Assembly (NCBI GenBank): GCA_903847545.1
Contig: CAINDZ010000627.1
Span: 1 to 30,204, forward strand
Direction of reading: 5' to 3'
Length of the DNA: 30,204 nt
DNA from: an uncultured bacterium
GTDB taxonomy: Bacteria; Krumholzibacteriota; Krumholzibacteriia; LZORAL124-64-63
Under the pieces are notes generated by a model. The model ran no database searches, had not been told where the DNA came from, and was given only the letters and a program-made list of their open reading frames with translations. The position numbers and the translations under genes are program-made. Positions 9,027-17,944 of this stretch are shown piece after piece (position 1 is the first letter of the stretch; each line of letters opens with the position of its first letter).

Positions 9027-9101
9027 CCGCCAAGAGCCCCCTCCCCCGGGCCACAACCCCGTTGCGGCACGCAGGTTGGCCGTCCGTTGCCCCTCAATAA
9101 G

Positions 9102-9131
9102 CGGGGGGCGACCCTTGCGGGCCGCCCCCCG
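9102..9131 (-). terminator. Rho-independent-like terminator of the 1008-residue secreted protein gene
   Basis: A GC-rich stem pairs 9102-9110 with 9123-9131. After one A/C mismatch the inner CCC (9112-9114) pairs with GGG (9119-9121) around a TTGC loop. On the minus-strand transcript it is followed by GCTTATTG, a modest U-rich tail. It lies about 40 bases past the stop codon and just upstream of the next operon's promoter. Confidence 0.7.
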
Positions 9132-9165
9132 GCAGTTGCCTGCCAAGCTTCGATCAGGGATCGAA
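9131..9165 (-). other. Two further 3'-UTR hairpins
   Basis: Immediately after the TAA, TTCGATC (9149-9155) and GATCGAA (9159-9165) form a 7-bp stem with a 3-base loop. GGCAG (9131-9135) and CTGCC (9140-9144) form a second 5-bp stem with a TTGC loop. With the terminator stem they give three consecutive hairpins in about 65 bases, which may protect the 3' end of an abundant mRNA. Confidence 0.55.
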
Positions 9166-9167
9166 AC

Positions 9168-12100
9168 TTACTTGACCATCGTGGCCTTCTGGACGTTCAC
9201 GTCGCCACCCGAACGGGTCTCGACGAAGTACACGCCCGAGGACACGCTGCTGCCCTGATCGTTGGTGCCGTCCCACACGACCGAGCCGGCGGTCTCGGAG
9301 ACCTGGCCGTTCAGCAGGGTCTTCACGAGCTCGCCACGCACGTTGTAAACCTTCATGACCACGTTGCCGGGGTTCTTGAGGGTGTACTTCAGCGTCAGCT
9401 GCGGGTTGAACGGGTTCGGGTAGCTCTGCACCGCGAACTTCGCGCCCGGCAGCGTCGTGCCGCTCGTGTTGCCAGGGTTGTTCGCCACACCGAAGTAGTT
9501 CAGCACGTCGCTGACCAGCTTGGTGCGGGCCGGCAGGGCCGCCGGAGCCTTGGCAGGATCGATGACGTACAGCAGGTCGTGGTTCATCGAGACAACGCGG
9601 TTGGTACCGTCGATGTTCAGGATGGCCGCGGCATACGAGTACGGCGTCGACACGCCGCCGGCGGCAGTGAACTGCGCCAGACGCTGAGCCGAACCCAGGG
9701 TCACCACGTTGTCGAAGTCATTGATGCCGAAGCAGCCGCCGTAAGCGATCCAGCTGCTCAGGGTGCTGAACACGGGGTTGCCGGCGATCGTGACAACCTT
9801 CGGGGCCGTCTGGCCGCCGATGTTGTCGCGCACGTCCGGGTCGTTGTAGGTCACGCCCATCTTGGTCTCCAAGAAGGTGCGGTTGACCGTACCCGAGGCG
9901 TACAGGCTGTTCGCCAGGTCGTCACCGGACATGAACAGGTCACGGCCGCCCAGGGCGAACCAGCTGTTCAGCAGGCCAGTGTCGTTGCCGGCGTCGCCAT
10001 TGTAGTCGCCGTTGGACAGCGTCGGCGAGCTGAGGTCGCCGGCGGTGTACAGCATGTCCGTGTAACCATCGATCTGCGACACGGTCGCACGGCCGCCGAG
10101 ACCGTTACCGACGCCCGAGCTCGGGCCGTGGGTAGCGTACACGTCGTAGTCCGTGCCCTTGACCAGGCCGAGGCCGCGCAGGGCGCCGTACCACTCGTCC
10201 TCGCCGCCGCGGAACCCGAAGTCGTTCCAGAACAGCAGGGTCGGCTGGGTGCCGGCGATGTCCTTGACGGACGGCAGGCAGTTGACCGTGTAGAAGCCGG
10301 GGTACTTCATCGGCTCGAGCTGGCCGATGCCCGAACGGTCGAACGGGGCGTACGCAGTGCGGACGTCCGCGCCGACCTGGTCGGTGGTCGCGAAGTAGTA
10401 GTGCAGAACGTCGCCGGGGAACAGCATGCCCGTGTCAGGCAGGTCGAAGTTGTAGCGGTTGGCCACAACAGCGCCCGTAGCCGTGCGGGTGACCGCACCG
10501 GTGACCGAACCGCTGGTCTGGCCAGCAGTCAGGGCCGTGCGCTCGGTGTCCGTGAACAGCGGGTTCTTGACGGCGAACTGCCAGTACATGGTCGGAGGAC
10601 CACTCAGGGTGCCGCCGGCGCGCGGAGTCACGTCGATCCAGATCGAGTCGCCCGGATCGTTGCGGCTGTGCGTCTTGGCGGAGATGTTCGCAGCCATGTC
10701 GAAGCGGCAGGAGTTCGCAGCCAGGTTGCCCAGGTCGACGTCGCCGATCGCCGGGAAGACGTCGTTGGCCATGCGGATTTCCGTGATGGCCATGCGGGCG
10801 CCGGAGGCCGGGTAGATCTTGACGTTGGCGTTGTCGAAGTACGGAGCCGGCGTACCGTTGGTGCCGTTACCGTAGCCGAACTGCCAACCGAGCTCGATGA
10901 CACCCAGCTGGACCTGGACGTGGGTCACGCCCGGCTCGATGAGGTCGTCGACCACGTTCTGCGAGCGCAGGTAGTTCGGACCACCGTAGTACACGAAGTT
11001 GCGGTCCACCCAGCCGGCGACGTTGATGTCGCCACCAGCCGTCGAACGAACGCTCCAGGTGTAGAAGATGCCAGGGCTGTCGTTCGGGACGAGCAGCTCA
11101 TGACGGTAGATGTCGAACGCGTACGTCATGCCGCCCTTGGCGGGATCCGGCCAAGGCATGACCGGGGAGTTGACCGCACCCTGGATGTGGTAGGCCGTGC
11201 CCAGCAGACCACCGCGATTGTTCACGATGTAGCCGCCCGGAGGGCCGTAGTCCATGCCGGGGCCGCCGACGGAGCCGCCGGTGCCGGGCACCACGAGGCC
11301 GTCGTCGATGAAGGCGACCAGCTTCGAGTAGTTCGAAGCGCAGTCGTCAGCGTCACCCAGCAGACCCCACACGCGCGCGAAGTCGCCAACGCCCACGTTC
11401 GGAGTGGCCACCCAGTCGGGGCCCAGCAGGCCGTCTTCGAAGTCCTCGGTGTACGGGGTGCCGTTCAGCGTCACGATGATGTTGTCAACGCGCGCCGCAC
11501 CGTTCGTCGGCCAGAGGCAGTCGCCGTCCGACCAGCCACCGTCGGCGTCGAACACGAAGGCCACCGCGATGTCGGTGCCCTGGTACAGCTCGGCCGGGGT
11601 GTAGGTGAAGGTGTAGTCGACAACCGCGGTGCCAGCGCCGTCCCAGGACATGCCCTGGCCGCCGGCGATGGCCTCGAAGTTCGGGTTCAGAAGCGTGCGG
11701 CGCTGCAGGGTCGTGAAGTCATAACCCGGCTCGCTGTCGTACGCCAGATCGGCCTGGACACGAATCGTCGAAGCGCCGGCAACAGTCTTCCGGAACTCGA
11801 GGATGTCGAACCAGTTGTTGCCGTAGCCGCCGTCCGCGTCACCGCTGCCGCAGGAGACGATCGCGATGTCGCCGCACCAGGCAGCGTTGCCGCTGAACGG
11901 GTTGTTGTAGGAGTCGACGTGCCAGTGGTTGGCCGGCTGCGTCAGGTCCTCGGAGTACCAGCCGTTAGTCAGGAGACCCGCGCCGCCCGGACGGGCAGAC
12001 GCGTTCTCGAAGTCGCCGCGGTACGGGAAGCCCGCACCAGGGCCCATCAGGTCGATGGTGTCACCGGAGGCCTTGATGCCGGTGTCACCGAACATCATGG

Positions 12101-12194
12101 CAGGCTGCGACGACATGTTGCGCTCGCTAGCGAACGCACCCACAGCGAACAGCAGCGCCACCGCCAAGCACGCGATCGTGGTGAGTCTCTTCAT
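9168..12194 (-). CDS. Large secreted protein with amidotransferase-like domain and FlgD-Ig/type IX sorting-like C-terminus
   Basis: The product is 1008 residues, in its own transcription unit. MKRLTTIACLAVALLF ending near AFAS is a signal peptide. The ATG at 12194 has a strong G-rich Shine-Dalgarno run (GGGGGGAAG) just upstream. Residues about 55-470 are beta-rich, with two segments of jelly-roll appearance (FENASARPGG..., YTEDFEDGLLGPDWV). Residues about 649-905 resemble the class I amidotransferase-like fold seen in large exported proteins: LLFWNDFGFRGGEDEWYGAL, YTDMLYTAGDLSS, LNSWFALGGRDLFMSGDDLA, and finally VVSMNHDLLYV plus SDVLNYFGV. No catalytic Cys of that class was recognised. Residues 915-1008 hold SYPNPFNPQLTLKYTL, VYNVRGELVKTL, WDGTNDQGSSVSSGVYF, a clear FlgD-Ig/sorting-like domain. 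The dedicated promoter, strong Shine-Dalgarno site and terminator suggest high expression, perhaps as a major surface or secreted protein. No specific activity is assigned. Confidence 0.87.
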   Translation of the reverse strand: MKRLTTIACLAVALLFAVGAFASERNMSSQPAMMFGDTGIKASGDTIDLMGPGAGFPYRGDFENASARPGGAGLLTNGWYSEDLTQPANHWHVDSYNNPFSGNAAWCGDIAIVSCGSGDADGGYGNNWFDILEFRKTVAGASTIRVQADLAYDSEPGYDFTTLQRRTLLNPNFEAIAGGQGMSWDGAGTAVVDYTFTYTPAELYQGTDIAVAFVFDADGGWSDGDCLWPTNGAARVDNIIVTLNGTPYTEDFEDGLLGPDWVATPNVGVGDFARVWGLLGDADDCASNYSKLVAFIDDGLVVPGTGGSVGGPGMDYGPPGGYIVNNRGGLLGTAYHIQGAVNSPVMPWPDPAKGGMTYAFDIYRHELLVPNDSPGIFYTWSVRSTAGGDINVAGWVDRNFVYYGGPNYLRSQNVVDDLIEPGVTHVQVQLGVIELGWQFGYGNGTNGTPAPYFDNANVKIYPASGARMAITEIRMANDVFPAIGDVDLGNLAANSCRFDMAANISAKTHSRNDPGDSIWIDVTPRAGGTLSGPPTMYWQFAVKNPLFTDTERTALTAGQTSGSVTGAVTRTATGAVVANRYNFDLPDTGMLFPGDVLHYYFATTDQVGADVRTAYAPFDRSGIGQLEPMKYPGFYTVNCLPSVKDIAGTQPTLLFWNDFGFRGGEDEWYGALRGLGLVKGTDYDVYATHGPSSGVGNGLGGRATVSQIDGYTDMLYTAGDLSSPTLSNGDYNGDAGNDTGLLNSWFALGGRDLFMSGDDLANSLYASGTVNRTFLETKMGVTYNDPDVRDNIGGQTAPKVVTIAGNPVFSTLSSWIAYGGCFGINDFDNVVTLGSAQRLAQFTAAGGVSTPYSYAAAILNIDGTNRVVSMNHDLLYVIDPAKAPAALPARTKLVSDVLNYFGVANNPGNTSGTTLPGAKFAVQSYPNPFNPQLTLKYTLKNPGNVVMKVYNVRGELVKTLLNGQVSETAGSVVWDGTNDQGSSVSSGVYFVETRSGGDVNVQKATMVK

Positions 12195-12250
12195 TATCTT
12201 CCCCCCATCGCCGGCTCTGGGGCCGACACATGGTTAGGCGAACGATTTCC

Positions 12251-12282
12251 GTGCGGCGACGGGCTTTCGCCTCGCCCCGCAC
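12251..12282 (-). promoter_or_regulatory. GNRA-capped hairpin in the 5' leader
   Basis: On the minus strand GTGC (12279-12282) pairs with GCAC (12251-12254). Inside this, GGCGA pairs with TCGCC, and an apical GGC/GCC stem (12262-12264 with 12269-12271) is closed by a GAAA tetraloop, with two 2-base bulges. It lies about 55 bases before the start codon at 12194. It may stabilise the transcript or control translation. It matches no riboswitch class that I can recognise. Confidence 0.4.
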
Positions 12283-12484
12283 CCTACGGGCGACAATGGT
12301 TCCCTCAGGCGAACAGGTGGCACGGCGTGAAAACGCGTGCCAGAAAGAGCGGGACCTCCTACGGATGGCGCAGACCAAAGGTGACGAGCGAACAAAGCGT
12401 CAAGTGATTCAAACGGAACACGAGTGGAAACAGAGTGCCAACGCACCTCGAGGGTAGGGAACATTTGTCTTGAGTCGCTGAATT

Positions 12485-12513
12485 ACCTTACCGGAATCCG
12501 AAAGTAGCGTCAA
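12485..12513 (-). promoter_or_regulatory. Candidate promoter of the 1008-residue secreted protein gene
   Basis: On the minus strand TTGACG (12508-12513, five of six consensus bases) is followed after 17 bases by TAAGGT (12485-12490), which keeps the conserved TA and final T of the -10. It sits just past the glyS terminator in an AT-richer stretch. The implied start near 12478 gives a leader of about 280 nt. Confidence 0.55.
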
Positions 12514-12544
12514 TAGTCATTTGTGGAAAAACCGTGGGGTGCGC

Positions 12545-12586
12545 CAAAAAGCGAACCCGCGGATCAGACATCTTCCGATCCGCGGG
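12545..12586 (-). terminator. Intrinsic terminator of the glyQ-glyS operon
   Basis: CCCGCGGATC (12556-12565) and GATCCGCGGG (12577-12586) form a perfect 10-bp stem with an 11-base loop, starting 27 bases past the glyS stop. On the minus-strand transcript it is followed by TTCGC and then a run of five T (12546-12550). This is the clearest terminator in the window and marks the end of the long housekeeping operon. Confidence 0.9.
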
Positions 12587-12613
12587 CCCGGGCAGGTTCG
12601 TCTTTGTTTCGCC

Positions 12614-14799
12614 TCAGGCCCCCTCGAGCGGGGCGACCTCGCCAAAATCGGCGTAACGGGCAAAGAGACCATGAATTTCCCGCACGAACGCATGCCGCAC
12701 GCCCCGCAGGGCGGGATCCTCGGCATTGACCATGACGGCCGTGAAATAGGCATCGATGGCCGGACCGAGCGCCGAAAGCGTCCCGAAAGCGTCACCTTCG
12801 CGCTCCGACCGTTCCGCCTCGCGGAGCGCCGGCGCCGCCGCCGCCGCCTGGGACAGCAGGGCCTTTTCGGCCGGTTCCGGCAAGGACGCAAAATCCTCGC
12901 CGCCCGCGCCCCGCCCCCCGGCCAGCCAACGCTCGAAACAGGCCTCGAGTTCGGAATCCGGCAGCACCGCACCCTTGAGAATGTTCCGGCAACGCTTGAA
13001 GCCGGTGGCCAAAGCCTGGAAATCCAAACGTTCCCGGTATCCCGCCAGCGCCTCGGCCCAGGCCATGGCGGCCAGCGGATCACGCCAGCGCACGGGCAGG
13101 ATGGCGCGCACCACGGCGGCATCCTGGCCGCCGGTCTCGGCCAGGAAGCCCGAAAGGCGGGTCTGCACGAATTCGGCGATCTGGCCCCGCACCGCCGCCA
13201 TGTCCGCACCGGGGACGCAATGCGCCAGCTGCCCGAGCGCAAACTCAACAACCGCAAGGAGATCAACGGATTTCTTCGTGTCAATAATGATGCGCACGAT
13301 CGCCAGCACATGCCGGCGCAGGGCATACGGGTCCTTGGCCCCCGTGGGCACGAACCCGGCCAGCCAGCAGCCCGCCAGGTTGTCCAACCGATCGGCCACC
13401 GAAAGCACGCTGCTGTAAAGGTCCCCCGGCAGCTCACCGCTGGCCGAACGGGGCAGGTAGTGGCGATGGATGGCCCGGCAGACCTCGGCCGGCTCCCCTG
13501 CGAGTTCAGCGTAACGCGCGCCGATAAACCCTTCCAGTTTCGTGAATTCCTTGCCGTCCTTGATCATCTCGCTGACCAGGTCGGCCTTGCAGATCCGGGC
13601 CGCGCGGGCCAGGGGCGCCGGGGTGGCCTGACCATCCCCCATGCCGTGGGCCCACAGCCAATCGACCAGCCCGGCGATGCGGACGGTCTTGTCACCGACC
13701 GACCCGAAGCCCTCGAGCCAGGTCACCGCGGCCAGGCGGGCCACCTGCTGGTCCGGGGACTGCTTCTGGTCGAACTCCCAGTAGAACAGGGCATCGGCCA
13801 GGCGGGCGCGCAGCACCCGCTCGTTCCCGGCGATGACGTTGTCCAGGTGGTCCGAGCCGCCATCCCTGACCGATGCGAAGCGGGTCAGCAGGCGCCCGTT
13901 GGCCCCCACGATCGAGAAGTAGCGCTGGTGCGCCTTGAGCGCCGTGGCGATGACCTCGTCCGGAAGGGCCGCGTAGCGGTCCTCGTACCGGCCAAGGAAG
14001 GGGCGCGGCTGCTCGCACAGGAAGACGACCTCGGTCAGCAGGTCCTCGTCCTCGAGCAGGCGGCCGGCGGGCTCCTCGGCCGCCAGGCAGGCCTTGAGGC
14101 CCTCGCGGATGGTGCGCCGCCGTTCCTCGTGGTCAACCATGACGCCGGCCGCCGCAAGGGTCGCCAGGTAGTCGCCGGGCGCCGCCAGCACGACCTCCCG
14201 GTTGCCGGCGAGCGTGCGGTGGCCGCGCGACACGCGGCCCGAGCGGATGTGGCCGACCGACAGGTCGACGACCTCGCCGCCCAGCAGCGCCACGATCCAC
14301 TGCAGGGGGCGCGGATACTCCAGATCGTAGGTCCCCCAGCGCATCACCTTGCGGAACGGAATGCCGAGCACCACCGCCGGCACCAGCTCGGCGAGCACCG
14401 CGGCCGCCTCGCGTCCCGGCTCGGTGCGCCGCGCCACCAGGCACGCCGCTGCACCCTCGCCCACGCGGGCGCAGTCGGCCAGGTCGACGCCCGCCTTGCG
14501 CGCAAAGCCCAGCCCCGCCGGCGTGGGCGTCCCGTCGGCGGCGAAGGCCACCGACAGCGGCGGCCCCTTCAACTCGGTCTCACGATCCGGCTGCCGCACG
14601 GCGAGCGCATCGCAAAGGAGGGCCATGCGCCGCGGCGTGGCCACGACGCGGACGCCCGAGGCCTCGAGGCGCACCGCGGCCAGTCCTTCGCACAGGCGGC
14701 GCTCCAGCTCGGCCATCGCGTCGGGAACGAAGCGGGCCGGGATCTCCTCGCTGCCGATCTCGAGCAGGAAAGGCAGGCGGTCGGTCTGGTTCTGCGGGC

Positions 14800-14803
<4 letters not shown>
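12614..14803 (-). CDS. glyS: Glycyl-tRNA synthetase beta subunit
   Basis: This encodes the 729-residue beta subunit of the bacterial alpha2beta2 glycyl-tRNA synthetase, which binds tRNA-Gly and is required with GlyQ for charging. The N-terminus has the family signature FLLEIGSEEIPARFVPDAM at residues 10-28. VRVVATPRRMALL, GFARKAGVD, the RGHRTLAG segment and ATALKAHQRYFSI follow, then an HD-like stretch (GLVDWLWAHG, ARICKADLVSEMIKDGKEFTKLEG) and the C-terminal anticodon-binding region ending FTAVMVNAEDPALR. The ATG at 14803 overlaps the glyQ stop as ATGA and has AGGAG eight bases upstream. The same frame stays open for about 800 bases beyond this start, but that is glyQ read in another frame. 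The gene is slightly longer than usual (about 690). It is the last gene of the operon. Confidence 0.97.
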
Positions 14804-15687
<884 letters not shown>

Positions 15688-15700
15688 CTCGCGTGACCCT

Positions 15701-16561
15701 TCAAGGACCAGTGTCCCGGTTGTCGTCCCCTTGCGCGCCGCCGGCGGCGCCACGCGCGACCCGCAGCAGGTCCAGCGCCGCCGGCAGGCGGTAGCCGGGC
15801 AGGTGATAGCCGAGGAAGCGATGCAGGTGGCCGCCGACCTCGCGCCGCGTGGGCGCGTCCATGGCCAGGTCGCCGCCGCATGCCAGTCCGGCGTCCGCCA
15901 GCTCCAGCAGCACCAGCAGCGCCTCGCCGCCGAGGGGGCGGCCGCCGCCGTCGGCGCCGCCGCGCGCGCATTCCCCGCACAGGACGCCGCCCTCGGCGGC
16001 GCTGAAACGCAGCGTGGCCGCCGACAACCCCGGACGATCGCGCCCGCATCCGCAGCACTGCGTCAGGTCCGGGGCCACCCCGTGCCTGGCCAGCAGTTCC
16101 CATTCGAAGGCGAAGAACACCAGCGCGGGATCCTGGCAGGAGGGCGAGGATAACATCCGCAGAAACGCGTCGCAAACCCCGAACAGGTCGGCCGCGCCGC
16201 CCGGATCGTCGCGCACCAGGGCCCCGGCCGGCCGGCAGCGGTCCACGAGCTCCAGGGCCCCCAGCAGGTAGGCCGAGCGCTCCAGTGTCGGCGCCTCGCC
16301 CAGCGGGTCCAGGTCGACGCCGCCGCCGCGCAGGTACTGCAGCTCGCGGGCGGGATCAAGGCTGAACTCGACGGTGACCAGGCGTCCCGGCTCCACCAGG
16401 GGACGCAGCACCGAGCGCGCCTGGCGCGCCGACTTGGCGATGACCTTGACGTAGCCGTGGTCGCGCGTCAGGAGGGAGGCCACGGCGCTCGTCTCGCCGC
16501 ACGGCCAGGCTCGCAGGACCAGGGCGGCGGTCGAGGCCGCCGGGCGCGTCAAAACACCCAT
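15701..16561 (-). CDS. recO: DNA repair protein RecO
   Basis: RecO (286 residues) anneals single strands and helps load RecA on SSB-coated DNA in the RecFOR pathway. The N-terminal OB-fold is seen as TAALVLRAWPCGETSAVASLL through GYVKVIAKSARQARS and LEPGRLVTVEF-like text (residues 11-70). The helical C-terminal domain carries the zinc site CCGCGRD near 175-181 and LCGECAR near 198-204, a two-CxxC arrangement found in many RecO proteins. The C-terminal tail is Gly/Ala-rich. The ATG at 16561 has a weak GGTGGG site. It lies 63 bases after the CorC-family gene and 13 bases before glyQ, a common neighbourhood. Confidence 0.93.
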   Translation of the reverse strand: MGVLTRPAASTAALVLRAWPCGETSAVASLLTRDHGYVKVIAKSARQARSVLRPLVEPGRLVTVEFSLDPARELQYLRGGGVDLDPLGEAPTLERSAYLLGALELVDRCRPAGALVRDDPGGAADLFGVCDAFLRMLSSPSCQDPALVFFAFEWELLARHGVAPDLTQCCGCGRDRPGLSAATLRFSAAEGGVLCGECARGGADGGGRPLGGEALLVLLELADAGLACGGDLAMDAPTRREVGGHLHRFLGYHLPGYRLPAALDLLRVARGAAGGAQGDDNRDTGP

Positions 16562-16624
16562 GTCCCACCACCGCCGGCCGCCCGCGGGCGACGCCTGGGC
16601 GGAATGCCCGCCTGCCGTGCCACG

Positions 16625-17941
16625 CTAATCCGCTTCGCGCCGGAGGAAACCGGGGAACGGCACCGGCGAACTGAGCAGCACCCTGACCAGCCGCTGGTCC
16701 GAGACGTCCTCGACGGTCACGCCGAGCCCGGCCACCGTGAAGGTCTCGCCGGCGTGCGGGACGTTGCCCGCGGCCTCGTAGACCAGGCCGCCGAGCGTCT
16801 CGCTGTCCTCGACGCCCGCGGCGCCGCCGAACGTCACGCCGAGGATCTCCTCGAGCTCCTCGAGGTTGATCTTGGGGTCCAGCCGCACCGTCCGCTCGTC
16901 GACCCACGTGACGAGGTCCTCCTCCTCGTCGAACTCGTCCTCGATGTCGCCGACGATCTCCTCGATCACGTCCTCGAGGGTGACCAGCCCGGCCGTGCCG
17001 CCGTACTCGTCGATGACCACGGCCATGTGGATGCGCTTGGAGCGGAACTCGTCCAGCACCTCGTCGATCTTCTTGCTCTCGGGAATGAAGTAGGCCGGGC
17101 GCGCCAGGTCGGCGACGGTGCGGCCCTCGGCCGCGAAGCGCCCTTCCTGCACGAGGCGCAGCAGGTCCTTCGAGTAGAGGATGCCCACGACCTTGTCCAC
17201 GCTGCCCTGGAACACGGGCAGGCGCGAATGCCCCTGCTCGATCACCACGGGCACGATCTCGAGCACCGGGGCATCGCCGTCGAGGACCACCATGTCGATG
17301 CGCGGCACCATGATCTCGCGCACGGCGGTGTCGTGGAAGTTGAAGATGCTCTGGATCATCTCGCGTTCGTCCTCGTCCAGCGCGGCGTTCTGTCCCTCGT
17401 CGGTCATGAGGCTGCGGATCTCGCCCGTCGACAGGTGCGGCTGCATGTCGGCCGACCACAGGGTGTCGTCCACGCGGTCCATGATCGCGAGCATCAGCGC
17501 CGCCCATGGGCGCAGCAGCCAGCACAGCGGGTAGACCAGCGTCCCGACGACGCGGGCATAGCCCACGGCGGCGCCGGCCGCCAGCGAGCGCACCAGCAGG
17601 CCGCCCAGCGACCACACGAGCGTCGCCCCGAGCGCAAACACGACGAGCAGGCGCACGGCCCCGGCGGTCGGCCAGGCGGTCCGCAGGACGTCGCCGAACG
17701 CCCAGCCGCCGACCAGCGAGCAGCCCAGATACATGGCGCCCACCGTCACCTGGAAGCGGCGGTCGCGTGCCAGGTACTCCGAGAGCGCCGGGCCCAGCGG
17801 GCGATCCTCGAGCAGGCCGTTGCGGAACAGGCCGCTGACGCGGTAGTGGGCCGCCATCAGGCCGCTGAGCAGCACTGCCGAGCCCCAGGCGCAAGCGGCC
17901 AGGACAAGGGCGCCGGTGTCGGGTTCCGGGTTCGCGAACAA
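16625..17941 (-). CDS. CNNM/CorC (HlyC) family membrane protein with CBS pair
   Basis: The product is 438 residues. The N-terminal third has about four hydrophobic segments (near residues 11-30, 68-88, 95-125 and 130-152), the CNNM transmembrane region. Then come an acidic linker (LSTGEIRSLMTDEGQ), a CBS pair (REIMVPRIDMVVLDGDAPVLE, GHSRLPVFQGSVDKVVGILYSKDLL, then HMAVVIDEYGGTAGLVTLEDVIEEIVGDIEDEFDEEEDL) and the C-terminal CorC/HlyC transporter-associated domain (residues about 355-435). Family members have been linked to magnesium/cobalt efflux or tolerance; older haemolysin names are misleading. The start is a TTG at 17941, three bases after the ybeY stop, supported by AAAGGGG eight bases upstream. 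The next in-frame ATG would remove most of the first membrane segment. It is cotranscribed with ybeY, as in many bacteria (the ybeZ-ybeY-corC order). Confidence 0.93.
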   Translation of the reverse strand: MFANPEPDTGALVLAACAWGSAVLLSGLMAAHYRVSGLFRNGLLEDRPLGPALSEYLARDRRFQVTVGAMYLGCSLVGGWAFGDVLRTAWPTAGAVRLLVVFALGATLVWSLGGLLVRSLAAGAAVGYARVVGTLVYPLCWLLRPWAALMLAIMDRVDDTLWSADMQPHLSTGEIRSLMTDEGQNAALDEDEREMIQSIFNFHDTAVREIMVPRIDMVVLDGDAPVLEIVPVVIEQGHSRLPVFQGSVDKVVGILYSKDLLRLVQEGRFAAEGRTVADLARPAYFIPESKKIDEVLDEFRSKRIHMAVVIDEYGGTAGLVTLEDVIEEIVGDIEDEFDEEEDLVTWVDERTVRLDPKINLEELEEILGVTFGGAAGVEDSETLGGLVYEAAGNVPHAGETFTVAGLGVTVEDVSDQRLVRVLLSSPVPFPGFLRREAD

Positions 17942-17944
17942 GGC

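Larger units (their letters stand above)
8861..9167 (-). other. 307-base intergenic region: promoter plus 3' hairpins
   Basis: No gene is supported in this stretch. Reading the minus strand from 9167 downward, it holds three hairpins that end the 1008-residue protein gene, then a sigma-70-type promoter near 8997-9026, then a leader of about 130 nt for the first lipoprotein gene. The leader has no recognisable riboswitch. Confidence 0.8.
12195..12613 (-). other. 419-base intergenic region: terminator, promoter and long leader
   Basis: No protein gene is supported. Reading downward on the minus strand it contains the glyS terminator (12545-12586), a candidate promoter (12485-12513), and a leader of roughly 280 nt ending in the G-rich Shine-Dalgarno site of the 1008-residue protein gene. 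Parts near 12360-12540 are visibly more AT-rich than the surrounding genes. Small open frames here look like chance. Confidence 0.75.

Noticed and set aside
12127..12378. An 83-codon minus-strand frame in the leader
   Set aside because: It has no Shine-Dalgarno site, overlaps the secreted protein's signal peptide in another frame, and is Arg-rich like other chance frames.
8751..12407. A 1218-codon open frame on the plus strand
   Set aside because: It lies antisense to the 1008-residue secreted protein and part of a lipoprotein gene. The translation is Arg/Val/Ala/Asp-rich without domains, as expected of a GC-rich antisense shadow.
12195..12480. c-di-GMP (GEMM) riboswitch in the leader, prompted by the GAAA-capped stem
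   Set aside because: The conserved GEMM core sequence and second paired arm are missing; only a tetraloop is shared.
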